Shown one piece after another: positions 1 to 4,889 of a stretch of 5,695 bases of DNA. The stretch covers positions 1 to 5,695 of the forward strand of contig JACZXN010000136.1 in assembly GCA_022571575.1 (NCBI GenBank), given 5' to 3'. Below the pieces are notes generated by a model. It was given only the letters and a program-made list of their open reading frames with translations. It was not told the origin of the DNA and made no database searches. Each line of letters opens with the position of its first letter. Position 1 is the first letter of the stretch. Source of the stretch: Chloroflexota bacterium. Lineage in GTDB: Bacteria > Chloroflexota > Dehalococcoidia > UBA3495. Position numbers and translations under genes: made by a program.

Positions 1-2
1 CG

Positions 3-536
3 CGTGGGCTTTCCCCTGAGGCACTGGCGCGATTGCGGCCCGGCATCGTCTATGTCTCTCTGTCCGCGTTCAGCCATGTCGGCCCTTGGGCGTCACGCCG
101 CGGGTTCGACACGGTGGTGCAGACCGTCAGCGGTATCACCAGCCGGCAGGGGGACCTTTTCCCGGGCGCCGAGCCGGGCCCACAATTCTATCCGGTGTCG
201 GCCATCGACTATCTCACCGGCTATCTGATGGCGTTCGGGGCGCTGGTGGCCCTGGAGCGCCGGACCCGCGAGGGCGGCAGCTGGCTGGTGCGGATCTCGT
301 TGGCGCAGGTCGGGCGCTGGCTCGTCGGACGCGGCCAGGTGCCGGACTCCGATCTTAAAGACGTGCCGGTGGAATTTACCGCCGCGGAGCTGGACCGCTG
401 GTCCATGGAGACCAACACGCCGGCCGGCCGGCTCCGGCATCTCGGGCCGGTCTTGAGCCTTTCAGAGACGCCGCCGCACTGGGCTCGGCCGTCGGTGCCG
501 CTCGGCTACAACGAGCCGGTGTGGCCGGAGCGGTGA
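3..536 (+). CDS. Family III (CaiB/BaiF) CoA-transferase, C-terminal part, 5'-truncated by the window
   Basis: Enzymes of this family move CoA between organic acids in the cytoplasm. The reading frame is open from the left edge (first full codon at 3) and ends at TGA 534-536, giving 177 visible residues. Near its start it reads RPGIVYVSLSAF then GPWASRRGFDTVVQTVSGI, the usual stretch around the active site. The Asp of RRGFD (codon 108-110) matches the family's acyl-intermediate Asp. Further on, YPVSAIDYLTGYLMAFGAL, WLVRISLAQ and an ending with SETPPHWARPSVPLGYNEPVW resemble the long 'carnitine dehydratase-like' subgroup. Roughly the first half of the protein should lie upstream. The substrate cannot be told. 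Codons favour G-ending CGG, GCG and CCG, whereas the CoA-transferase pair further right is rich in C-ending codons, so this is probably not a recent duplicate of either. No terminator is visible in the 70 nt before the next gene. Confidence 0.88.
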   Translation, partial: RGLSPEALARLRPGIVYVSLSAFSHVGPWASRRGFDTVVQTVSGITSRQGDLFPGAEPGPQFYPVSAIDYLTGYLMAFGALVALERRTREGGSWLVRISLAQVGRWLVGRGQVPDSDLKDVPVEFTAAELDRWSMETNTPAGRLRHLGPVLSLSETPPHWARPSVPLGYNEPVWPER

Positions 537-606
537 AATTAGCCGAACCGGACCGTGATAAGCTACGTCAGCCTAGATATTAGGTCTATAAAACCGGAAC
601 TCAGAC

Positions 607-1014
607 ATGCACATGAAGATAATTTTCGCAGCGGTCATATTGGGTCTCCTGGCAATATTGGCCGCCTGCGAGACGGAAACCGGTATCGCGAAGTCGATGG
701 TGGACGAGGCCCCCGAATTTCGGGTATCGGCCGCCCAATTGTCCGCGGAATACGAATCGAACGAAAGCGCGGCGAACGCGAAATACAAAGGAAAGGTGAT
801 CCTGGTCACCGGGGTTATCAGCAAGGTCTACCGGGGCTTCTTGTACACTCCATACGTGGAATTGGAAGCCGGCGTGCGCTGCAATTTTAGCGACAACGAA
901 GACGCGGTCATGCTCGCGCTTTCCGAGGGCCAAACGATTTCGATGAAAGGGCAGGGTGACAGATTGCTCTCATCGATCATAGGGGTTGAGCTCCGTGGTT
1001 GTACCGTGGAATGA
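607..1014 (+). CDS. Small lipoprotein with OB-fold (tRNA_anti-like) domain
   Basis: A predicted 135-residue lipoprotein of unknown role. The N-terminus is a lipoprotein signal: MHMK, a hydrophobic run, then the lipobox L18-A19-A20-C21, so mature protein would begin at Cys21 and be membrane-anchored outside the cytoplasm. Residues about 45-135 follow the pattern of the tRNA_anti-like OB-fold family: NESAANAKYKGKVILVTGVI, then an alternating beta-strand stretch (PYVELEAGVRCNF), EGQTISMKGQG and a final strand ending RGCTVE. Known relatives are small exported or lipid-anchored OB-folds with no established ligand, so the family name should not be read as tRNA binding. ATG 607 lies 7 nt after a weak GGAA (596-599). 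ATG 613 is also possible and would drop two residues. The gene looks less G+C-rich than the CoA-transferase genes, which may mean separate ancestry. Its two mature-domain cysteines (C92, C132) could form a disulphide. Confidence 0.82.
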   Translation: MHMKIIFAAVILGLLAILAACETETGIAKSMVDEAPEFRVSAAQLSAEYESNESAANAKYKGKVILVTGVISKVYRGFLYTPYVELEAGVRCNFSDNEDAVMLALSEGQTISMKGQGDRLLSSIIGVELRGCTVE

Positions 1015-1028
1015 CCTGTTTTCATTCC
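1008..1028 (+). terminator. Hairpin overlapping the lipoprotein stop codon, weak terminator candidate
   Basis: The arms GGAATGA (1008-1014) and TCATTCC (1022-1028) pair perfectly over 7 bp around a 7-nt loop, CCTGTTT. The left arm contains the TGA stop of the lipoprotein gene. No T-run follows, so an intrinsic terminator is not well supported. It could instead stabilise the mRNA 3' end or be chance. Confidence 0.25.
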
Positions 1029-1170
1029 GGTGATCGACGCCCTCGGCAGCCAACGGCATCAACCAATGGCCGGACATTGCTCCGTGCGGCGTTGAATTGC
1101 CCGCCGCGGCCCGTCTAAACTTATGTAACCACTGCCGGTGATGCAGAACCTTCTCGGCCGTGGGCCCCAC

Positions 1171-1175
1171 GGAGG
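1171..1175 (+). promoter_or_regulatory. Shine-Dalgarno site setting the start of the small membrane protein
   Basis: GGAGG stands 5 nt before ATG 1181. It favours that codon over the in-frame GTG at 1160, which would add seven residues (starting MGPTEAA), lies upstream of this site and has no comparable site of its own. Confidence 0.65.
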
Positions 1176-1180
1176 CGGCA

Positions 1181-1417
1181 ATGGTAGTCCTGGCCATCGT
1201 ACTCGGCGGAATTATCGGCGGTATCCTCGCTGTCCTCGGCACGCTGCTGGTCCGCGGGGACCTGGGCGTACGGCTGCCCAGGGCCCTGGACCCCGAATAC
1301 CGGCACCACGAAGTGGTAAGCTGCGGCGTGGTGATGGGCATCGGGATGAAAGCGGGTTCCGTGGGCGCCGGGGCCGGGGCGATTCTGGGGTTGCTGGTCT
1401 TCCTGTTGGCCTTTTAG
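1181..1417 (+). CDS. Small two-helix membrane protein, function unknown
   Basis: I do not recognise this 78-residue protein. It reads as two membrane segments: residues about 2-24 (VVLAIVLGGIIGGILAVLG and on) and about 47-76 (a Gly/Ala-rich helix containing GSVGAGAGAILGLLVFLL). They are joined by a charged loop of some 20 residues with RGDLGVRLPRALDPEYRHHE. The glycine zipper-like spacing in both helices suggests tight helix packing, perhaps oligomerisation. The start was chosen for the GGAGG site 5 nt upstream. A gene rather than chance is supported by that site, the clear hydrophobic/charged/hydrophobic pattern and the same orientation as its neighbours. It lies 166 nt after the lipoprotein gene and 91 nt before the haem monooxygenase gene, too far apart to show an operon. 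A short holin-like or subunit-like protein cannot be excluded, but nothing supports it specifically. Confidence 0.6.
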   Translation: MVVLAIVLGGIIGGILAVLGTLLVRGDLGVRLPRALDPEYRHHEVVSCGVVMGIGMKAGSVGAGAGAILGLLVFLLAF

Positions 1418-1508
1418 TTCCAGGCTTGCTCCCACCCTCGAAACGCGAGAGAATCTATACATTCGACCCATAGAATGCGCCGGCAGATGACCGGCAGCGA
1501 GTGGAGAT

Positions 1509-1817
1509 ATGTACGCAGTAACCAACCGGATCAAGGTCCAGAAGGGCCACGGCGCCGAGATGGAAGAGGTCTTTGGAAAGCGGGGCGGAGTCGAGAAGGA
1601 ACCGGGGTTCAAGAGCTTCGAGCTATGGCGGCTGGACGCCGATGAAGACCACGAGGAATACCTGGTGGTGACCCGCTGGGATTCCAAGGAAGACTTCAAG
1701 AACTGGACCCAGAGCGATTCCTTCAAGCAGGCCCACGCCGGGCCTCCCCCGGCCTACATCATGGGACGGGGCGAACTGGCCAATTTCGAGGTCAAAATCT
1801 CCTCCGACGAGGGCTAG
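1509..1817 (+). CDS. Haem-degrading monooxygenase, IsdG/HmoA type (ABM fold)
   Basis: A 102-residue protein of the antibiotic-biosynthesis-monooxygenase fold, in the branch that opens haem in the cytoplasm and releases iron. Typical parts appear in order: VTNRIKVQKGHG at residues 4-15, GVEKEPGFKSFELWRL at 27-42, DEDHEEYLVVTRWDSKEDFKNW at 45-66 and SDSFKQAHAG at 69-78. Asn6, Trp66 and His76 fall at the positions known as the catalytic residues of IsdI/IsdG enzymes, so it is expected to be active. Length is normal for one ABM domain. ATG 1509 is chosen because the next in-frame ATG (1560) would remove Asn6. Its GGAG (1503-1506) is unusually close, only 2 nt away. No haem or siderophore uptake gene or Fur-like site is visible nearby, so iron regulation is unsupported here. 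A non-haem ABM monooxygenase is the alternative. The gene probably ends transcription at the inverted repeat at 1858-1902. Confidence 0.88.
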   Translation: MYAVTNRIKVQKGHGAEMEEVFGKRGGVEKEPGFKSFELWRLDADEDHEEYLVVTRWDSKEDFKNWTQSDSFKQAHAGPPPAYIMGRGELANFEVKISSDEG

Positions 1818-1857
1818 CGGAACAGAAGCCGGAAACGGTGCAAGGGCCTGGTTAGAT

Positions 1858-1902
1858 TCAAAAACGTAGGGGCACGGCAATGCCGTGCCCCTACGTTTTT
1901 GA
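1858..1902. terminator. Perfect 22-bp inverted repeat, likely bidirectional terminator, possibly a dispersed repeat
   Basis: The arms 1858-1879 and 1881-1902 are exact reverse complements around one central base (A1880). In practice a loop of about 5 nt would form. The core is GTAGGGGCACGG and its complement, with A5 at the outer left and T5 at the outer right, so either strand gives a strong stem ending in a T-run. It sits 40 nt after the stop of the haem monooxygenase gene and 53 nt after the stop of the oppositely oriented SEC-C gene, exactly where a shared terminator would be expected. The length and perfect symmetry exceed what termination needs, and GTAGGGGC-type palindromes occur as dispersed intergenic repeats in some environmental genomes, so it may be a REP/MITE-like copy used as a terminator. 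Confidence 0.8.
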
Positions 1903-1955
1903 GATGAGTTCCATCTTGAGGCGGCCGGCGATTGGCGCCGCGACCCCGTGATGCG

Positions 1956-2201
1956 CTATTTGCCGTGGCAGCGTTTGTACTTCTTGCCGCTGTTGCAGGG
2001 GCACTTGGCGTTACGGCCAATCTTGCCCTTCTCCGGCTGCATGAGCCGTTTCTCGTTGCACAGGGCGCAGGTGCAAGCCGGGGGATGTTCGCTGTGCCAG
2101 TTGGTCCTGGTGGCCATGACTTCCCGATCGTTCTCGGTCCCATCGAACGAGAACTGATATTTGATTAACTCCATCCTACAACCCCGGCATTTCCCATTCA
2201 A
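1956..2201 (-). CDS. Small SEC-C motif zinc-binding protein
   Basis: An 81-residue protein ending in a clear SEC-C motif: GRNAKCPCNSGKKYKRCHGK, with C67-x-C69-x8-C78-H79, the zinc-binding pattern found at the C-terminus of SecA and in many small stand-alone proteins. The N-terminal part has a second set of cysteines, C5-R-G-C8 and C43-T-C45-A-L-C48, which could form a separate zinc ribbon. The start is uncertain. TTG 2201 keeps the CRGC pair but has no good ribosome site. ATG 2174 gives 72 residues starting MELIKYQFSFDG and loses it. The longer form is kept because C5/C8 would complete a CxxC...CxxC ribbon. The function of such short SEC-C proteins is not established, and this is not SecA, as no ATPase domain is present. 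It is transcribed away from the CoA-transferase operon and shares the terminator repeat with the haem monooxygenase gene. Confidence 0.78.
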   Translation of the reverse strand: MNGKCRGCRMELIKYQFSFDGTENDREVMATRTNWHSEHPPACTCALCNEKRLMQPEKGKIGRNAKCPCNSGKKYKRCHGK

Positions 2202-2249
2202 GGAAGCCGAACACGAGAAAGACCCCCCCGTAGCCCCAGGGAACGCGGC

Positions 2250-2271
2250 GAGCCGCCGGTGAGCCGCCGGT
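2250..2271. repeat. Tandem 11-bp direct repeat abutting the -35 box
   Basis: GAGCCGCCGGT occurs twice with no gap (2250-2260 and 2261-2271), and its last T is the first base of the TTGACG -35 element. A direct repeat of one helical turn beside a promoter would suit a regulator binding to one DNA face, but a chance duplication in G+C-rich DNA is also possible. Confidence 0.55.
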
Positions 2272-2298
2272 TGACGAAATTTCGGGGGACACTACAAT
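2271..2298 (+). promoter_or_regulatory. Sigma70-type promoter for the CoA-transferase pair
   Basis: TTGACG (2271-2276) and TACAAT (2293-2298) each match the housekeeping consensus at five of six positions and are 16 bp apart. Transcription would start near 2305, giving a leader of about 40 nt to ATG 2344 with its GGAG site. This would be nearly leaderless for the ATG at 2308, which argues for the later start. It is the best promoter in the window. Confidence 0.7.
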
Positions 2299-2333
2299 AC
2301 GGGCCTGATGATCCTTCGCGGTTCTGCCGCTTC

Positions 2334-2337
2334 TGGA
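2334..2337 (+). promoter_or_regulatory. Shine-Dalgarno site deciding the start of the first paired CoA-transferase
   Basis: GGAG lies 6 nt before ATG 2344. The in-frame ATG at 2308 has no such site and would add 12 residues (MILRGSAASGVT) that do not look like the family's N-terminus. Confidence 0.65.
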
Positions 2338-2343
2338 GTGACG

Positions 2344-3609
2344 ATGCCCGGTGCCCAAGGGGGAATCGACTTTCTGCTGGCGCCCTACCGAGTCTTGGAC
2401 CTCACCGACGACCGTGGCCTGCTCTGCGGCAAGATACTTGCCGACCTGGGCGCCGACGTGCTCCAGATCGAGCCCCCGGGCGGCAGTCCCGCCCGGAACA
2501 TCGGACCCTTCTACGGCGACGACCCCCGCCCCGAGAAAAGCCTGTACTGGTGGGCCTACGCCGCCAACAAACGAAGCATCACCCTGGACCTGGAGCAGAG
2601 GGACGGCCGGGCCCTGCTGGAGAGACTGGTCGAGAAAGCCGATTTCCTCATCGAATCCCACGCCCCCGGCTACCTGGAAGACCTGGGCCTGGGCTACGAG
2701 CACCTGGCCGGCATCAACCCCCGGCTGGTCATGGTCTCCATCACCCCCTTTGGGCAGGACGGCCCCTATTCCAACTATCAGGCGTCGGACATCGTCGGCA
2801 TGGCCCTGGGCGGGTTCATGTACCTGACCGGCGACGAAGACCGCGCCCCCATCCGGATCAGCTTCCCCCATTTCTACCTCCACGGCGGCGCCGCCGGCGC
2901 CGCTGCCGCGATGCTGGCCCACACCCACCGGGTCACCACCGGAGAGGGGCAGTACGTGGACGTTTCCTGCCAGCAGGCGGTGGCCAAGACCCTGGCCCAC
3001 GCGCCCCAGATGTGGGACATCGAGGGGGTGATCCTGAAGCGCATGGGCGTCTTCCGGCAGACCTCCGGCGAGAACCGGGTGCGCATCAACTGGCCCTGCA
3101 AAGACGGTTATGTCAACTATATGGTCCAGGGGGGGAGCGTTGCCTACAGCACCCGGGCCCTGTTGGCCTGGATGCAGGAGGACGGTTTCGAAGTGACCGG
3201 ACTGGAGGCCATCGATTGGGAAGAGATGGGGTACGGGGCGATCACCCCGGAACTCATGGCCCAATTGGGCGAGCCCCTGGGAGAATTCTTCAACGGCCAC
3301 ACCAGGGCCGAGTTGGTGCAGGGGAGTCTGGACCGCCGGATATTGCTGTTTCCGGTGGCCACCCCCTCCGCCCTCCAGGACCATCCTCAGCTTGAAGCCC
3401 GCGGGTATTTCAAGGAGATGGAGCACCCGGAACTGGGCGCGGCCGTGCGGTATCCGGGGGCCTTCATAAAGTCGGGCGACGGCGGCGACATCGCCGGCCT
3501 ATACCGCAGGCCGCCCCTGATCGGCGAGCACAACGTGGAGATCTACCAGGGGGAATTGGGCCTTTCCGGCCCGGAGGTCGAGTCCCTGAAACGTACCGGT
3601 GTGATATGA
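2344..3609 (+). CDS. Family III (CaiB/BaiF) CoA-transferase, catalytic Asp present
   Basis: A 421-residue cytoplasmic enzyme expected to transfer CoA between an acyl-CoA donor and a carboxylic acid; the substrate is unknown. Family features in order: APYRVLDLTDDRGLLCGKILADLGADVLQIEPPGG at residues 13-47 (the Rossmann-like start that binds CoA), NKRSITLDL at 75-83, GINPRLVMVSITPFGQDGPY at 123-142, then YQASDIVGMALGGFMYLTG at 145-163. D149 aligns with Asp169 of formyl-CoA transferase, the residue that forms the acyl-anhydride intermediate. TGEGQYVDVS at 199-208 and the C-terminal PPLIGEHNVEIYQGELGLS are also typical. Length is normal. The start at 2344 rests on the GGAG site and the promoter at 2271-2298. 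The stop overlaps the next gene's start in ATGA, so the two are translated together and may form one complex. A racemase of the related AMACR group is less likely given D149 and the overall pattern. Confidence 0.93.
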   Translation: MPGAQGGIDFLLAPYRVLDLTDDRGLLCGKILADLGADVLQIEPPGGSPARNIGPFYGDDPRPEKSLYWWAYAANKRSITLDLEQRDGRALLERLVEKADFLIESHAPGYLEDLGLGYEHLAGINPRLVMVSITPFGQDGPYSNYQASDIVGMALGGFMYLTGDEDRAPIRISFPHFYLHGGAAGAAAAMLAHTHRVTTGEGQYVDVSCQQAVAKTLAHAPQMWDIEGVILKRMGVFRQTSGENRVRINWPCKDGYVNYMVQGGSVAYSTRALLAWMQEDGFEVTGLEAIDWEEMGYGAITPELMAQLGEPLGEFFNGHTRAELVQGSLDRRILLFPVATPSALQDHPQLEARGYFKEMEHPELGAAVRYPGAFIKSGDGGDIAGLYRRPPLIGEHNVEIYQGELGLSGPEVESLKRTGVI

Positions 3610-4859
3610 CTGCTCAACGAGATTCCAAGAGATCCCCGGCCGCCGGCAAACCCCTCGACGGGGTCAACGTTCTGGACTTCTGCTGGGTGGCCGTGGGCCC
3701 CATGACCACCAAGTACCTGGGCGAGTACGGGGCCACCGTGGTGCGGGTGGAGTCGGCCAAACGGCCCGGCACCCTGCGGAGCGCCGCTCCCTTCAAGGAC
3801 GGCGTCTCCGGCATCAACCGCAGCGCCTACTTCGCCAGCTACAACGCCAACAAGATGGGCATATCCGTCGATATGCGCCATCCCCGGGCCCGCGAGTTGA
3901 TGCTGCGCATGGCCAGGTGGGCCCACCTGGTGACCGAGAATTTCACCCCCGGGACCATGGAAAGCTGGGAGCTGGGTTTCGAGCAGTTCAAAGAGGTGAA
4001 CCCGGGCATCGTCATGTTCAGCACCTCCATGATGGGACGGGGAGGCCCCATGGAACGGCAGCCGGGCTTTGGGCCGGTGCTGTCGTCTCTGGTGGGCCTG
4101 ACCAACCTGACCGGCTGGCCCGACCGGGACCCGGTCAACCCCTACGGGGCCTACACCGACTTCATCGTCCCCCGGTTCGCCGTGGCCGCGATCCTGGCGG
4201 GGTTGGACCGCAGCCGCCGCACCGGCGAGGGCATCCACATCGACATGTCCCAACTGGAGACCACCCTGCACTTCTCCGCGCCGGTGCTGCTGGACTACGC
4301 CGTCAACGGCCGGGAGCAGTCCCGCATGGGCAACCGGGACCCGGGCGCCGCCCCCCACGGGGTCTACCCCTGCGCCGGAGACGACCGCTGGATCGCCCTG
4401 GGTTGTTTCTCAGACGCCCACTGGGAAGGACTGCAACGGACCATCGCGCCCGACGGCACGGGTTGGCCCTACAACCCTGATTTCGCCACGCTCCTGGGCA
4501 GAAAGGCCAACGAGGACAGTCTGGAGGGGTTGTTGTCCGGCTGGACCAGTTCCTGGGAGGCCGGGGCGCTGATGGAGACGCTACAGAGCGCCGGGGTCCC
4601 CGCGGGAGTGGTCAACGACTGCCGGGACCTCTTCGACGACGCCCAACTGCAGCACCGGGGCCACTTCCAGTGGCTGGACCACCCCGAGATCGGGCCCTAC
4701 GCCACCGACACCAGCGAGATGGTCTTTTCTCTGAGTCCGGGCAGTCTGGACACGCCGGCCCCACTCTTGGGCGAGCACACCAGCCACGTCCTAAAAGACC
4801 TCATCGGCCTGTCCGACGACGAGTACGCATCGTTGGAAGAGGACGGGGTGCTGGAGTAG
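3606..4859 (+). CDS. Family III (CaiB/BaiF) CoA-transferase homologue lacking the usual catalytic Asp
   Basis: A 417-residue protein of the same family as its upstream partner but clearly diverged from it. It has KPLDGVNVLDFCWVAVGPMTTKYLGEYGATVVRVES at residues 15-50, NANKMGISVDM at 80-90, ENFTPGTMESWELGF at 111-125, NPGIVMFSTSMMGRGGPMERQ at 132-152, TGEGIHIDMSQLE at 206-218, GVPAGVVND near 330 and a C-terminal APLLGEHTSHVLKDLIGLSDDEY. Aligning GFGPVLSSLVGLTNLTG (154-170) by eye with the active-site stretch of formyl-CoA transferase places Gly156 where the acyl-intermediate Asp belongs. The nearest Asp residues (D173, D175) come after the conserved LTG. It may therefore be a structural or regulatory subunit, or use another residue. 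ATG 3606 overlaps the previous stop by four bases and has no Shine-Dalgarno site of its own, which indicates translational coupling. No frameshift or internal stop suggests decay, so this looks like a maintained gene. Confidence 0.92.
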   Translation: MTAQRDSKRSPAAGKPLDGVNVLDFCWVAVGPMTTKYLGEYGATVVRVESAKRPGTLRSAAPFKDGVSGINRSAYFASYNANKMGISVDMRHPRARELMLRMARWAHLVTENFTPGTMESWELGFEQFKEVNPGIVMFSTSMMGRGGPMERQPGFGPVLSSLVGLTNLTGWPDRDPVNPYGAYTDFIVPRFAVAAILAGLDRSRRTGEGIHIDMSQLETTLHFSAPVLLDYAVNGREQSRMGNRDPGAAPHGVYPCAGDDRWIALGCFSDAHWEGLQRTIAPDGTGWPYNPDFATLLGRKANEDSLEGLLSGWTSSWEAGALMETLQSAGVPAGVVNDCRDLFDDAQLQHRGHFQWLDHPEIGPYATDTSEMVFSLSPGSLDTPAPLLGEHTSHVLKDLIGLSDDEYASLEEDGVLE

Positions 4860-4868
4860 GACCAAGCC

Positions 4869-4889
4869 TTCAGCTTTCAGCCATCAGCT
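4869..4889. repeat. Degenerate 7-bp tandem repeat across the MFS stop codon
   Basis: Three units follow each other on the plus strand: TTCAGCT, TTCAGCC and ATCAGCT. A poorer fourth (CCAAGCC) precedes them at 4862-4868. They contain the permease stop codon (4870-4872) and its last six residues, LMAES and part of Gln. Similar GCTGAA/GCTGAT heptads occur as intergenic repeats in other bacteria, so this may be a short copy of such an array. It may also help end transcription between the convergent genes, though no clear stem with a T-run is visible. Confidence 0.5.

Noticed and set aside
587..592. TATAAA as a -10 box for the lipoprotein gene
   Set aside because: No acceptable -35 box lies 16-18 bp upstream, and transcription would start only a few bases before the ATG.
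1092..1121. TTGAAT and TAAACT, 18 bp apart, as a promoter for the small membrane protein
   Set aside because: Each box matches the consensus at only four of six positions, which is too weak to call.
1456..1461. TATACA as a -10 box for the haem monooxygenase gene
   Set aside because: The nearest TTG-containing -35 candidate is 24 bp away, and no match occurs at normal spacing.
1121..1726. Open frame of 201 codons on the minus strand
   Set aside because: It lies antisense to both the small membrane protein and the haem monooxygenase gene, and its product has no recognisable domain. It is a by-product of G+C-rich coding DNA.
1932..2168. 78-codon plus-strand frame with a hydrophobic start resembling a signal peptide
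   Set aside because: It overlaps the SEC-C gene on the other strand, whose zinc motif is unmistakable; the hydrophobic run is the complement of cysteine- and lysine-rich codons.
3129..3135. G7 run inside the first paired CoA-transferase, a possible slippage site
   Set aside because: The frame is intact and a single run of seven G in G+C-rich DNA is expected by chance; nothing else indicates phase variation.
2176..3426. Open frame of 416 codons on the minus strand
   Set aside because: It is fully antisense to the first paired CoA-transferase, which has clear family motifs. The product is a Gly/Val/His/Gln-rich string typical of a shadow frame.
3543..4358. Open frame of 271 codons on the minus strand
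   Set aside because: It is antisense to the second paired CoA-transferase, with biased Gly/His/Val composition and no motif.
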